The notes below the pieces were generated by a model. It was not told where the DNA came from and made no database searches. It saw only the letters and a list, made by a program, of their open reading frames with translations. A stretch of DNA of 64,000 bases from Roseomonas sp. AR75 (lineage in GTDB: Bacteria; Pseudomonadota; Alphaproteobacteria; Acetobacterales; Acetobacteraceae). Position 1 is the first letter of the stretch. Every line of letters begins with the position of its first letter. Shown here in pieces: positions 53,519-63,168 of the stretch. Made by a program: the position numbers and the translations under genes. Where the stretch lies: positions 1-64,000 of the forward strand of contig NZ_STGB01000001.1 of assembly GCF_005222815.1 (NCBI RefSeq). Reading direction: 5' to 3'.

Positions 53519-54304
53519 ATGACCGATCCAAGCCGCCTGCCGCCCGTGCTCGCCGGCAAGAAGGCGCTGGTCGTCGGCGTCGCGAACGAGCACTCCATCG
53601 CCTGGGGCTGCGCCGCGGCGATGCGCAAGGCTGGGGCGGACATCGCCATGACCTACCTGAACGAGCGCGCAAGGCCGCATGTCGAGCCGCTGGCGAAGCG
53701 GCTGGAGGCCTCGCTCCTCCTGCCGCTGGAAGTGCGCGACGCCGCGCAGGTGGATGCGGTGTTCGATGCCATCGGCAAGGCCTGGGGTGGGCTCGATATC
53801 CTCGTCCATTCCATCGCCTTCGCGCCGAAGGAAGCGCTGCAGGGCCGCGTGGTGGACTGCCCCCGCGAGGGCTTCCTCACCGCGATGGACGTCTCCTGCT
53901 GGTCCTTCCTCGACCTCGCGCGGCGGGCGGAGGCGCTGATGGCGGGCGGCGGCACGATGCTGACCATGTCCTATCTCGGCGCGAACGAGGTCGTGGAGAA
54001 CTACGGCATCATGGGGCCGGTGAAGGCCGCGCTGGAATCCGCCGTGCGCTACGTCGCGACGGAGCTCGGCCCGAAGGGCATCCGCGTGCATGCGGTGAGC
54101 CCCGGGCCGCTGGCGACCCGCGCGGCTTCCGGCATCAAGGATTTCGACGAGCTGATGGCGCAGGTCTCCTCCCGCGCGCCGGCACGCCGCCTGGTGACGA
54201 TCGAGGAGGTCGGCGCGGCCTGCGTCTTCCTCGCCTCCGACTACGGCGCCGCGATGACGGGCGAGACGCTCTACATCGACGGTGGCTACCACATCCTGGC
54301 CTAG
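53519..54304 (+). CDS. fabI: Enoyl-[acyl-carrier-protein] reductase (NADH)
   Basis: The 261-residue short-chain dehydrogenase has the FabI dinucleotide motif GVANEHSIAWG, HSIAFAPKE and the catalytic Tyr and Lys in YGIMGPVK (Tyr-x6-Lys), with the C-terminal TGETLYIDGGYHI. It reduces enoyl-ACP in the last step of fatty-acid elongation. TAAGGAG lies 6 bp before ATG 53519. Grouping with pta, ackA and a DUF3141 gene is a recurrent alphaproteobacterial arrangement as I recall. A hairpin at 54312-54339 follows the gene. Confidence 0.92.
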   Translation: MTDPSRLPPVLAGKKALVVGVANEHSIAWGCAAAMRKAGADIAMTYLNERARPHVEPLAKRLEASLLLPLEVRDAAQVDAVFDAIGKAWGGLDILVHSIAFAPKEALQGRVVDCPREGFLTAMDVSCWSFLDLARRAEALMAGGGTMLTMSYLGANEVVENYGIMGPVKAALESAVRYVATELGPKGIRVHAVSPGPLATRAASGIKDFDELMAQVSSRAPARRLVTIEEVGAACVFLASDYGAAMTGETLYIDGGYHILA

Positions 54305-54311
54305 AGCAGAT

Positions 54312-54339
54312 CGCGTTCAGATCGACTCATCTGAACGCG
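54312..54339. repeat. Perfect 11-bp inverted repeat (REP-like or terminator hairpin)
   Basis: CGCGTTCAGAT and ATCTGAACGCG pair perfectly around the 6-nt loop CGACTC. The hairpin starts 8 bp after the fabI stop. Flanking CTAGAGCAGAT and GATGCCCTAG extend a looser symmetry, which resembles dispersed palindromic repeats of alphaproteobacteria. No U-tract follows, so a repeat with possible transcript-stabilising or attenuating effect is more likely than a strong terminator. Confidence 0.65.
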
Positions 54340-54436
54340 TGAAGATGCCCTAGAAACAAAGGCTAGAGCCTGCGGAGTGAGCACGAGCGAACGCAGCATG
54401 CTCTGGACACACGGCACGACCGAAGGGGACAAGACC

Positions 54437-54892
54437 ATGAGCATCTTCGGCAAGACCTTCAGCGCCGATGCGGTGCGCGACCTCATCCGGTCCAGGAAGG
54501 AAGCGCAGGCCGCCGAGGAACGCGCCTATGAGGCCGCGCAGCGGGCCGAGCGCGAGAAGCTGAAGGCGTCCTTCCAGGAGCGCGAGGTGCAGCCCGAGGC
54601 GCTGGACCGCATCGCGGCCCTTGTCGCGAAGCAGGTCGAGCGCGGCGAGAAGCAGGCGCTGGTGCTGCAGTTCCCGTCCGACTGGCTGCCGGACCAGGGC
54701 CGCGCGGTCACCAATCACGACCCGGATTGGCACCGCAACCTCGAAGGCTTTCCCAAGCGCGCCTACGCCTATTTCGAGAAGGAACTGGCGCCGCGCGGCT
54801 TCCAGCTGCGCGCGGAGATCCTGGATTGGCCGGGCGGCATGCCCGGCGATGTCGGCTTCGTCCTGACCTGGAAGCGGCCGGACGAGGACTGA
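54437..54892 (+). CDS. Conserved hypothetical protein, 151 aa
   Basis: I do not recognise a named family. Residues about 10-60 are charged and helical, probably a coiled coil (RSRKEAQAAEERAYEAAQRA). The C-terminal part has FPSDWLPDQGRAV and a compact domain ending FVLTWKRPDED. There is no signal peptide or membrane helix, so it should be cytoplasmic. AAGGGGACAAG precedes ATG 54437, which supports this start over one 60 bp upstream. It lies between fabI and the DUF3141 gene. Confidence 0.7.
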   Translation: MSIFGKTFSADAVRDLIRSRKEAQAAEERAYEAAQRAEREKLKASFQEREVQPEALDRIAALVAKQVERGEKQALVLQFPSDWLPDQGRAVTNHDPDWHRNLEGFPKRAYAYFEKELAPRGFQLRAEILDWPGGMPGDVGFVLTWKRPDED

Positions 54893-54992
54893 GCCCACAC
54901 GCCGGCGAAACGCCGACGATATGCCTGGCGTCGCAGCCGCGACCGGACGGCGCGGGCGACGGATGTTGATGCCGACAAGCGGAGGACCCGCG

Positions 54993-57194
54993 ATGACCGC
55001 GCCAGCCGAAATGTTCCCCTGGGTGTCCTACACGCTCGATGCCTGGCAGCGCTCCCTGCTGTTCCTCGACGTGCTGCGGCAGCGTGGCAACGCCTTCCTG
55101 GAGCGGGAGGACGACCCGATGCGGCATGTCCTCAGCTTCGACTTCGACCTGGTGCTGGACGGCCGCGACCTGCCGAAGCCCGTGAACTACTGGATGGCGC
55201 GCATGCGCCCGCCGGCCTCGGCGCCCGCGCCCGATCCGCGCAAGCGGCCTTTCATCGTCATCGATCCGCGTGCCGGCCACGGGCCCGGCATCGGCGGCTT
55301 CAAGGCCGACAGCGAAATCGGCGTCGCGATGCAGGCGGGGCACCCCTGCTACTTCGTCGGCTTCCGCCCCGATCCCGAACCGGGCCAGACGATCGAGGAC
55401 GTGGTGCGCGCCATCATCGCCTTCGCCGAGGAGGTCGGCCGCCGCCACCCGGAAGCCGAGGGCAAGCCGGTGGCGATCGGCAACTGCCAGGCCGGCTGGT
55501 CGCTGCTGATGTCGGCGGCGATCCGGCCGGAAGCCTTCGGGCCGCTGCTGGTCGCGGGCTCGCCGGTTTCCACCTGGGCCGGCGTGGAGGGCAAGGCACC
55601 GATGCGCTACCTCGGCGGGCTGCTCGGCGGGTCCTGGCTCACGGCGATGACCGGCGACCTGGGCGCCGGCAGGTTCGACGGCGCCTGGCTGGTGTCGAAC
55701 TTCGAATCCGGCAATCCCGCCAATACCTACTGGACCAAGCAGTACGAGGTCTGGGCCGACGTGGACCGCGCCGCGGACCGCTATCTCGGCTTCGAGAAAT
55801 GGTGGGGCGGCCACGTGACGCTGAACGCAGCCGAGATGCAGTTCATCGTGGACCAGCTCTTCATCGGCAACCGGCTGGCCAGCGGGGAGCTCACCTTCTC
55901 CGACGGCACGCGGGTGGATCTGCGCAACATCGCCTCGCCGATCATCGTGTTCTGCTCGGAAGGCGACGACATCACGCCGCCGGCGCAGGCGCTGTCCTGG
56001 GTGAGCGACCTCTACAAGGACATCGACGACCTGCGCACGCACGGCCAGACCATCGTCTATTCCGTGCATGGCAGCATCGGCCATCTCGGCATCTTCGTCT
56101 CGGGCGGCGTGGCGAAGAAGGAGCACAACGAGTTCGCCACCAACATGGACATGATCGACGTGCTGCCGCCCGGTCTCTACGAGGCGGTGCTGCAGGAGTC
56201 GAAGGGCGTGGCGGGGGAGGAGCTCGTCGGCGGCGACTGGCTGGTGGGCTTCGAGTCACGAGACCTGCGCGACCTCGCCGCGCATGGCGGTACCAGCGCC
56301 GAGGATGAGAAGCGCTTCGCCGCCGCGCGCCGCGTGTCGGAGGCGAACCTGGCGCTCTACCGCACGGTCGTCCAGCCCGCGCTGCGCGCCGTCGCGACGC
56401 CGCCGGTGGCGGCGACGCTGGCGCAGCTGCACCCGGCGCGACTGTCCTACACCGTGTTCTCCGACCGCAATCCCTGGATGGCCTGGGTGCGCATGGGCGC
56501 GGAGATGGTGCGCGCGAACCGCCAGCCGGTGGACCCCGGCAACCCCGGCCGGGTCGCCGAGAAGGCGGTGTCGGATGCCATCGAGCAGGCGCTGGTCGCC
56601 TATGGGCAGCAGCGCGACGCCGCCACCGAGCGGCTGTTCCAGGCGATCTACGATTCGCCCGTGACGCAGGCGCTGACCGGCGTGGCGGGGGCCACCATCC
56701 CGCCGCGGCCGCGTCCGGGCGAGACGCCGGACCACCGCCGCTTCGTCGCCCTCGCGGTCGAGCGGCTGCGGGCCAGCATGGCCGAAGGCGGCATGCACGA
56801 GGCGCTGTTGCGCGCGCTCGTCTGGGTACGCCTGCCGGCCAAGCGCGCCGACGAACGCTCCTTCACCATCATCCGGCGGATCCGCCAGGCCTATGGCCGC
56901 GAGACCATCGGCCTGCAGGACTTCAAGCGCATCATCCGCCAGCAATTCTTCATGCTGCTGGTGGACGAGGCGCAGGCGCTCGCCGCGCTGCCGCGGCTGC
57001 TGCCGGCCGATCCCGAGAAGCGCGCCGAGGCCTTCACGCTGATCCGCTCCGTGGTGGAGGCGACAGGCGAGATCCCGCAGCCCGAGGCGGAGCGGCTGGC
57101 AGTCGTCGAACGCATCTTCCTGGGCGCGCCCGAACCGGGAGGCGCCGGAGGCAAGGTGCGCCGGCTTCGGGCGCCCGGGTCTGCCGCGGCATGA
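54993..57194 (+). CDS. DUF3141 domain protein (PHA synthase-like alpha/beta hydrolase)
   Basis: The 733-residue protein has an alpha/beta-hydrolase part resembling polyhydroxyalkanoate synthases: FIVIDPRAGHGPGIGGFK, GQTIEDVVRAIIAFAEEVG and a nucleophile elbow GNCQAGWSLL with Cys as likely nucleophile, then VFCSEGDDITPP and SIGHLGIF for Asp and His. The last 300 residues are helical. GGAGG sits 7 bp before ATG 54993. Family members near pta-ackA-fabI are thought to belong to acyl or PHA metabolism; the exact reaction is not known to me. Confidence 0.85.
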   Translation: MTAPAEMFPWVSYTLDAWQRSLLFLDVLRQRGNAFLEREDDPMRHVLSFDFDLVLDGRDLPKPVNYWMARMRPPASAPAPDPRKRPFIVIDPRAGHGPGIGGFKADSEIGVAMQAGHPCYFVGFRPDPEPGQTIEDVVRAIIAFAEEVGRRHPEAEGKPVAIGNCQAGWSLLMSAAIRPEAFGPLLVAGSPVSTWAGVEGKAPMRYLGGLLGGSWLTAMTGDLGAGRFDGAWLVSNFESGNPANTYWTKQYEVWADVDRAADRYLGFEKWWGGHVTLNAAEMQFIVDQLFIGNRLASGELTFSDGTRVDLRNIASPIIVFCSEGDDITPPAQALSWVSDLYKDIDDLRTHGQTIVYSVHGSIGHLGIFVSGGVAKKEHNEFATNMDMIDVLPPGLYEAVLQESKGVAGEELVGGDWLVGFESRDLRDLAAHGGTSAEDEKRFAAARRVSEANLALYRTVVQPALRAVATPPVAATLAQLHPARLSYTVFSDRNPWMAWVRMGAEMVRANRQPVDPGNPGRVAEKAVSDAIEQALVAYGQQRDAATERLFQAIYDSPVTQALTGVAGATIPPRPRPGETPDHRRFVALAVERLRASMAEGGMHEALLRALVWVRLPAKRADERSFTIIRRIRQAYGRETIGLQDFKRIIRQQFFMLLVDEAQALAALPRLLPADPEKRAEAFTLIRSVVEATGEIPQPEAERLAVVERIFLGAPEPGGAGGKVRRLRAPGSAAA

Positions 57195-57253
57195 GCGCGG
57201 GCGTCATGCGGCCGGGCGGGCTCGCCTGGCCGACGCCACGGTGGGATGAGAGA

Positions 57254-57790
57254 TGACGAAGAAGGACAGGGCCGACCGTGCGAAGGCCGCTGGAGCACGC
57301 GGGGGGCAGGGCCGTGCCGCGGCTGCCGGCACGGCCCGCCGCCGCAGACCGCGTCGGTCCGTGACCGCCAGGCGGCGGGTACTGCGCTGGCGAAGCGGGC
57401 GCCGCTGAAGGCATTGTCGGCATGGCGCGCAGCCCTGCGCAAGGACGACCCGATGACCTGCTGATCGAGAGCAGCAAGGGCCGCATCGAGCACCTCGTGC
57501 CGATCCGCTACGGGCGCATGCTGGCCAATCCCTTCGCCTTCTATCGCGGATCGGCCTGCGTGATGGCGGCCGACCTGGCGCGCACGCCCGCATCCGGCGT
57601 GATGCTGCAGGCCTGCGGCGACTGCCATGCCGTCAATTTCGGCGGCTTCGCCACGCCGGAGCGCCGCATCGTCTTCGACATCAACGACTTCGACGAGACG
57701 TCCTGGGCGCCCTGGGAATGGGACGTGAAGCGCCTGGCGGCGAGCTTCGTGCTGCTCGGCCGCTACCGCAACTTCTCGCGCGAGGACGGG
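57254..57790 (+). pseudogene. DUF2252 protein gene, frameshifted and truncated
   Basis: The reading runs from MTKKDRADRAKAA (57254), changes frame to TALAKRAPLKALSAWRAAL (about 57382-57440), and changes again near 57455 to DLLIESSKGRIEHLVPIRYG, PFAFYRGSACVMAADLA and FDINDFDETSWAPWEWDVKR. These are DUF2252 signatures. Homology ends near 57790, about one third into the usual length, where it meets the reversed pflB fragment. Two frameshifts and a truncation mark it as a dead gene. Confidence 0.75.
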
Positions 57791-58530
57791 CGCGTAATGT
57801 CGCAGCCGTAGCGCCTGCCCATCTCGGCCAGGTCCGCCAGTGCGCGCATCTGCTCGGCGAGCTCCTCGCGCGTGCGGATCACCTCCTCGGACGGCCACAT
57901 GTCGTTCACCTGCGCGCGCTCCTCGCGCTTGGCGGCGATCAGGCGGTCGGTGCCGTAGAGCGCGACGCGGCGGTCGTCACCGATGATGCGCCCGCGGCCA
58001 TAGGAGTCGGGAAGGCCCGTGATGATGCCGGACTTCCGGCAGCGCATGATCTCCGGCGTGCAGGCGTCGAAGACACCGTCATTGTGCGTCTTGCGGTATT
58101 TCGTGAAGGCCTCGTGGACCGCGGCATCGGCCGGGAAGCCGGCGGCCTTCAGCCCGGACTCCACCATCCGGAGCCCACCGGCGGGGAATATCGCACGCTT
58201 GAAGGGCTTGTCGGTCTGCAGGCCGACGATCACCTCGTTGTCGCGATCGATCCAGCCGGGTACGTGGGCGAGCACGGTGGAGGGCGTCGCCGCATCGACG
58301 TCGAGCACGCCCTTCTTCTGTTCGTCGCGGAAGCAGGGCTGCAGCGCCTCCCAGACCTTCAGCGTGCGGGCCGTCGGCCCCGCCAGGAAACGGTCGTCGC
58401 CGTCATAGGGGATGAGGTTGCGGACGATGAAGTCGCGAACGTCGATCGCCCGCTGCCAGCGGCCGCCTTCGAAGCCGCGCCAGCCGCGCACCGACGCCAG
58501 ATCGCCGGCCATCAGATTCGACCCGTCCAT
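57787..58530 (-). pseudogene. pflB: Pyruvate formate-lyase fragment (N-terminal third)
   Basis: From ATG 58530 the minus strand encodes about 248 residues of a PflB-type glycyl-radical enzyme: WRGFEGGRWQRAIDVRDFI, FLAGPTARTLKVWEAL, YRKTHNDGVFDACTPEI and GLPDSYGRGRIIGDDRRV. The active-site Cys-Cys pair and the C-terminal glycine radical loop are missing, so it is inactive. Homology stops near 57787 at the junction with the DUF2252 remnant. No pfl-activating enzyme gene is nearby. Confidence 0.8.
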
Positions 58531-58793
58531 CGTGCCTGCCTCCCAACCCGCTGCGCCGTCCGATCGGATCGCGGCCGCTGCTGCAGCCGGTGTCGCGCGA
58601 CGGGCTCCGGCGCGAGCGACGTGACGATTTCGGCCTGCCCGGCCTCGGTCATCGCAGCGCGCTGCCCCGCCGCGGCCCAAGGCGAGGTCGGAACCGCGCT
58701 GCGTGTGGCAAATAAGTCGCATTCGTCGCGCCGGCCGGGCTTCCGTGCCTGTTCCTAGCCCTGACGGTCTGGCAAAGTCTGGTTACTAATGAT
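58531..58793. other. Upstream region of the iron operon
   Basis: These 263 bp precede both the broken pflB and the TonB receptor. I see no gene. Only the last 40 bp (GGCAAAGTCTGGTTACTAAT and on) are AT-richer and likely promoter DNA of the receptor. Confidence 0.4.
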
Positions 58794-58812
58794 GATAATG
58801 AGAGTCATTCGC
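58794..58812 (+). promoter_or_regulatory. Candidate Fur box
   Basis: GATAATGAGAGTCATTCGC matches the 19-bp Fur consensus GATAATGATAATCATTATC at 15 positions by my count. It lies 18-36 bp upstream of the siderophore receptor start, the right place to block RNA polymerase when iron is plentiful. Confidence 0.65.
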
Positions 58813-58829
58813 ATCACGGAAATGACTCA

Positions 58830-61094
58830 ATGCAGCAGACCAGATCACTTCGTGCCCTGTCCCCGGCCGCCTTCGGCGCAAGTGTCGCCATGGCGATGAT
58901 GGGCGGGGCCTCGGCCCCGTCGCTTGCCCAGGGCACGCCCGAGGCCGCCCCGGCCGCGGCCAGCGAGGCGATCAGCCTGCCGCAGATCGATGTCGGCAGC
59001 ACGGTGCCGACCAGCCCGGCGAACCCGCTGCGCGGCACCACCGGTCTTGGCCGGCTGCAGGGTCCGATCCAGGACATCCCGCAGAGCGTCGCCGTCGTGC
59101 CGCGGGAGGTGCTGCAGCAGCAGAACACGACCACGCTGGAACAGGCGCTGCGCAACATCCCCGGCATCACCTCCACCGTCGGAGAGGGCGGCGGCGGCGT
59201 GCAGGGCGACCAGCTGCGCATCCGCGGCTTCAATGCGCAGAACGACATCTTCTCGGATGGCCTGCGCGACTTCGGCTCCTATTCGCGCGACACCTTCGAC
59301 ACCGAGGACGTCGCGGTGTTCTTCGGCCCCTCCGGCATCACCTTCGGCGCGGGCTCGGTCGGCGGCGCCGTCAACCTCAACAGCCGCATGCCCTTCCTCG
59401 GCAGCCTGACCGCCGGCGAGGCCTCCGGCGGCAGCGGGTCCTTCTTCCGCGGCACGGCCGATGTGAACCGCCAGATCGGCGAGTCCTCCGCGGTGCGGCT
59501 CAACGTGATGGGGCAGACCCGCAGCAACATCGTGGAGCGCGACCATCAGGACGGCACGCGCTTCGGCTTCGCGCCTTCGGTCGCCTTCGGGCTCGGCACC
59601 AATGTGAAGCTGACCCTGCAATACCTGTACTACGAGTATGACCAGACCACCGACACCGGCGTGCCGACCATCACCAACCCGACCACCGGCCAGATCGTCG
59701 TGCCGACGGAGGCCGGGCTGCGCCGCGCCAACTGGTACGGCTCGATGAACGACCGCGACAAGGTGACGCTGAACCGTGTCACCGCACGGGCGGAATGGAA
59801 TGCCACGGACTGGCTGACGTTCTACAACGACACGCGCGCGAGTTTCCTCGACCGCGACTTCGCCTACACGATCCTGAGCTGCACCGCGGCCTGCGCGACG
59901 AACTTCTTCCGTGGGTCCAGCTTCCCCGCGAACTATACGGTCAGCGGCGCGAGCGGACCCTATTCGCAGAGCACGATGGGTCTGCAGAACATCACAACGG
60001 GCGTCGCGCGCTTCACCACCGGATCGTTGCGGCACGAGCTGACCGCCGGCCTCGACGCCTGGTACGAGAGCACCGATCGGGACAACCTGATGTACAGCCC
60101 CGCGCGGCCCGGCGGCAATCTTTGGAATCCCGTGCAGGCCTTCGAGTATTTCCCGACGGTGCCCTCCACCGCCGCCAGCGCCACGCGCAACATCGACACG
60201 ACCACCGTGGCGCTGTTCGCAAGCGACCGCATCTGGTTCACGCCGGAGATCTCGCTGCTCGCCGGCTTGCGCTGGAGCAGCTTCCAGACCGACTACACCG
60301 CCTATGGCCCGGGCACGCCGGTGACCAGCCTGAACTCCACCACCACCGCGGTGGATCCGCGCGCGGCGCTGATCTACGAGCCGAACCCGAATCTCAGCTT
60401 CTACGCTTCCTACAGCACCTCCTCCTCGCCGCCGGGCAACAACTTCGCGGTGCTGCCGGGCCAGGCGAACTTCAACAACACGCAGCTCGATCCCGAGCGG
60501 AACACGATCTACGAGCTCGGCGCCAAGTGGACGGTGCTGGAACAGCGGCTCGGCCTCACCGCCTCGCTGTTCCGCATCGAGAAGGACAATGCGCGCACGA
60601 CGGATCCGCTGACCGGGAGCACGGTCGCCACCGGCGACAAGCAGCAGAACCAGGGGCTGGAACTCGGGGCGGTCGGGCGCATCACGCCGCAATGGCTCGT
60701 CAGCGCGCGCTACACCTACATGGACAGCGAGATCACCGAGGCCGGCACCGTCGCGAGTGCCGCCCTGGTCGGCAACCAGGTACAGTTCGTGCCGCGCAAC
60801 GCGCTGGCACTGTGGACGACCTACGACCTGTTCCCGGACCAGCGCTACAACCTGACCGTCGGCGGCGGCGTCACCTATCGCAGCTCGGTCTACCTCAACA
60901 ACCAGAACACCGCGGAGGTGCCGGACAACTTCTCCCTCGATGCGATGGTGTCGCATCGCATCGGGCCGAACTGGCGGGCGCAGTTCAACATCTACAACAT
61001 CACCAACGAGCTGAACTACGACATGCTGTTCACCAACCGCGTCGTGCCCTCGCCTGGGCGCAGCTTCGTGCTGTCGCTCTCCGGCACCTTCTGA
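58830..61094 (+). CDS. TonB-dependent siderophore receptor (Fiu/catecholate type)
   Basis: The 754-residue outer-membrane protein has a signal peptide (cleavage after SLAQ), a plug domain (about 75-185, with DIPQSVAVVPREVLQQQNTT, QLRIRGFNAQNDIFSDGLRD and FGAGSVGGAVNLNSR) and a 22-strand barrel ending in the terminal Phe of VLSLSGTF. It imports ferric siderophores using TonB energy. A Fur-like box lies upstream. The next gene, piuC-like, is its usual companion in Fiu/PiuA systems. Confidence 0.92.
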   Translation: MQQTRSLRALSPAAFGASVAMAMMGGASAPSLAQGTPEAAPAAASEAISLPQIDVGSTVPTSPANPLRGTTGLGRLQGPIQDIPQSVAVVPREVLQQQNTTTLEQALRNIPGITSTVGEGGGGVQGDQLRIRGFNAQNDIFSDGLRDFGSYSRDTFDTEDVAVFFGPSGITFGAGSVGGAVNLNSRMPFLGSLTAGEASGGSGSFFRGTADVNRQIGESSAVRLNVMGQTRSNIVERDHQDGTRFGFAPSVAFGLGTNVKLTLQYLYYEYDQTTDTGVPTITNPTTGQIVVPTEAGLRRANWYGSMNDRDKVTLNRVTARAEWNATDWLTFYNDTRASFLDRDFAYTILSCTAACATNFFRGSSFPANYTVSGASGPYSQSTMGLQNITTGVARFTTGSLRHELTAGLDAWYESTDRDNLMYSPARPGGNLWNPVQAFEYFPTVPSTAASATRNIDTTTVALFASDRIWFTPEISLLAGLRWSSFQTDYTAYGPGTPVTSLNSTTTAVDPRAALIYEPNPNLSFYASYSTSSSPPGNNFAVLPGQANFNNTQLDPERNTIYELGAKWTVLEQRLGLTASLFRIEKDNARTTDPLTGSTVATGDKQQNQGLELGAVGRITPQWLVSARYTYMDSEITEAGTVASAALVGNQVQFVPRNALALWTTYDLFPDQRYNLTVGGGVTYRSSVYLNNQNTAEVPDNFSLDAMVSHRIGPNWRAQFNIYNITNELNYDMLFTNRVVPSPGRSFVLSLSGTF

Positions 61095-61121
61095 ACGGAC
61101 GTCATCCTGAGGAGCACGGAC

Positions 61122-61802
61122 ATGCTCGTGCACATTCCCGGCGTGTTGTCGCCGGACGAGGTGGAACGCTGCCGGCGTACCCTCGCGGCGGCGGAGTGGG
61201 TGGACGGCAAGGTCACGGCCGGTGCGCAATCGGCCAAGGCCAAGCACAATCTCCAGGTGCCGGAGACATCGGCGCAGGGCCGCGAGCTCGGCGACATTAT
61301 CCTGCGCGCGCTCGGGCGCAGTCCGCTGTTCAATTCGGCCGTGCTGCCGCTGCGCGTCTTCCCGCCGCTGTTCAACCGCTATGACGTGGGCATGACCTTC
61401 CACACCCATGTGGACAACGCCATCCGTGCCGCCGCGGGCGGCGCACGCATCCGCACCGATGTCTCGACCACGCTCTTCATCTCCGCGCCGGAGGATTACG
61501 ACGGCGGCGAGTTGGTGATCGAGGACACCTATGGCACGCAGTCCGTGAAGCTGCCGGCGGGCGATGCGGTGATCTATCCGGCCACCAGCCTGCACAGCGT
61601 CAACCCGATCACGCGCGGCAGCCGCTGGGCCTCCTTCTTCTGGACGCAGTCCATGGTGAAGGACGACGGAAGGCGGCGGCTGCTGTTCGAGATGGACATG
61701 GCCATCGTCCAGCTCCGCCAGACGCTGCCGGACGACCATCCGGGCGTGCTCGGCGTGACCGCGACCTACCACAACCTCATGCGCCAATGGTGCGACCTGT
61801 AG
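61122..61802 (+). CDS. Fe(II)/2-oxoglutarate-dependent dioxygenase (PiuC/YbiX family)
   Basis: The 226-residue protein opens [18 protein letters not shown] and contains the iron ligands H and D in [10 protein letters not shown], the second His in [17 protein letters not shown] and the Arg that binds 2-oxoglutarate. PiuC proteins accompany catecholate siderophore receptors and are thought to modify the siderophore or a related compound. GAGGAG sits 7 bp before ATG 61122 and the gene follows the receptor by 27 bp. It converges on the reductase gene with a 4-bp gap. Confidence 0.9.
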   Translation: MLVHIPGVLSPDEVERCRRTLAAAEWVDGKVTAGAQSAKAKHNLQVPETSAQGRELGDIILRALGRSPLFNSAVLPLRVFPPLFNRYDVGMTFHTHVDNAIRAAAGGARIRTDVSTTLFISAPEDYDGGELVIEDTYGTQSVKLPAGDAVIYPATSLHSVNPITRGSRWASFFWTQSMVKDDGRRRLLFEMDMAIVQLRQTLPDDHPGVLGVTATYHNLMRQWCDL

Positions 61803-61806
61803 GGCC

Positions 61807-63153
61807 TCAATAGACGTCGCGGCGGTAGCGCCCTGCCGCCGCGAGCGCCTCGAGCGCCTCCGCGCCGAGGATATCCTGCAACGCCGCATGCACGCCGGGC
61901 GCCATGCCTTCCAGGCTGCCGCAGACCATGATCACCGCGCCCTCCGCCACCCAGGCGCGCAGCTCGTCGCCCGCCGCGCGCAGCGCATCCTGCACATGGC
62001 GCCGTGGCGCCTCCCGCGAGACGGCCAGGTCGAGCCTTGCCAGATGGCCATCGGCGAGCATCGCCTCGATCTCCGCACCGCAGAGGAAGTCCTGCGCGCG
62101 GCTGCGCTCACCGAACAGCAGCCAGTTGCGCCGGCGACCGGCCCGTTGGCGCGCGCGCAGATGCGCGCGCAGGCCGGCCATGCCCGTGCCGTTGCCGATC
62201 AGGACCATCGGCCGGTCCTCCTCCGGCGCGCGAAAGCCGCGATTGGCGCGAAGCCGCAAGGCGACCTGGTCGCCAAGCTGCAGTTGCGCCGTGAGCAGGC
62301 CGGAGCCGCGGCCGAGCGTGCCGTCCGCACGCCGCACCTGCCGCACAAGCAGGTCGATGCGCCCATCCTCGGGGATCGAGGCGATGGAATAGTCGCGCCG
62401 CTGAAGACCATCGCCCGCGCCGTGAATCTCCAGCACGGCGATGTCGCCGGCATGCCAGTGCGCAGCGTGCCGGACTGGCTCGAAGGCAAGGCGGAACACC
62501 GGTGCGCCGAGGCCCTCGGGGTTCAGCGCCTCGCGCTCGACGAGCCGCCATGGTGCGGCCGTGTCCTGCTCGGCCACACGGAACTCCGCCGCGCCTTCGG
62601 CGAGGGCAGCAATCTCTCGCTGCCAGCGCTGCAGCGCGTCTTCCGACCCGTCATCCATCTCGATGCGCGGGAACAGCGGCCTGGCGCCCCGTGCGCGCAG
62701 CCACGCATCCAGTGCCCGGCCGAAGCCGCAGAAATGGGCGTAGCTGCGGTCTCCAAGTGCCAGCAGCCCGTATTCCAGCCCGTGCAGCCTCGCCTCCGCG
62801 CGCATCACCTTGCGCACGAAGCGCGCCGCGCTGTCCGGCGCATCGCCTTCGCCGCTGGTGCTGACCAGGAACAGCGCGCGCCGCGTCGCCGCCAGCGTGC
62901 CGGCATCCAGCGTATCGAGCGCGCCGAGCCGCACCGGCACCGCCGCCGCGCCCAGCGCCGCGGCGGTGCGCTGCGCCAGTTCCTCGGCGAAGCCGGTCTG
63001 GCTGGCGTGGACGACCAGCAGCGGCGCACCCTCGTCCCGCGTTGCAGCCGGCGGCCGACGCCGCGCCCCGCGCCATGCGATCGCGCCGCAGAAGGCGGCA
63101 TAGCCCAGCAGCACCGCGGCAGCGGCGGCCATGCGTTCTGTCTCCGGCAACAT
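61807..63153 (-). CDS. Membrane-anchored diflavin reductase (flavodoxin plus FNR domains, CysJ-like)
   Basis: The 448-residue protein has one N-terminal membrane helix (about 8-28), a flavodoxin domain (FMN loop HASQTGFAEELAQRTAAAL, VSTSGEGDAPDSA) and a ferredoxin-NADP reductase domain (RRDYSIASIPEDG for FAD, GNGTGMAGLRAHL for NADPH and VMVCGSLEGM-like sequence at the end). It passes NADPH electrons, probably to a ferric siderophore or membrane partner. Together with the apbE gene 15 bp upstream and the receptor genes it suggests reductive iron release. The family often occurs with PepSY proteins, which are not seen here. Confidence 0.85.
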   Translation of the reverse strand: MLPETERMAAAAAVLLGYAAFCGAIAWRGARRRPPAATRDEGAPLLVVHASQTGFAEELAQRTAAALGAAAVPVRLGALDTLDAGTLAATRRALFLVSTSGEGDAPDSAARFVRKVMRAEARLHGLEYGLLALGDRSYAHFCGFGRALDAWLRARGARPLFPRIEMDDGSEDALQRWQREIAALAEGAAEFRVAEQDTAAPWRLVEREALNPEGLGAPVFRLAFEPVRHAAHWHAGDIAVLEIHGAGDGLQRRDYSIASIPEDGRIDLLVRQVRRADGTLGRGSGLLTAQLQLGDQVALRLRANRGFRAPEEDRPMVLIGNGTGMAGLRAHLRARQRAGRRRNWLLFGERSRAQDFLCGAEIEAMLADGHLARLDLAVSREAPRRHVQDALRAAGDELRAWVAEGAVIMVCGSLEGMAPGVHAALQDILGAEALEALAAAGRYRRDVY

Positions 63154-63168
63154 GCTGCGACGGCGGCC

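Noticed and set aside
58845..61889. A minus-strand open frame of about 1,014 codons opposite the siderophore receptor
   Set aside because: No domain is visible and both genes on the other strand are clear family members.
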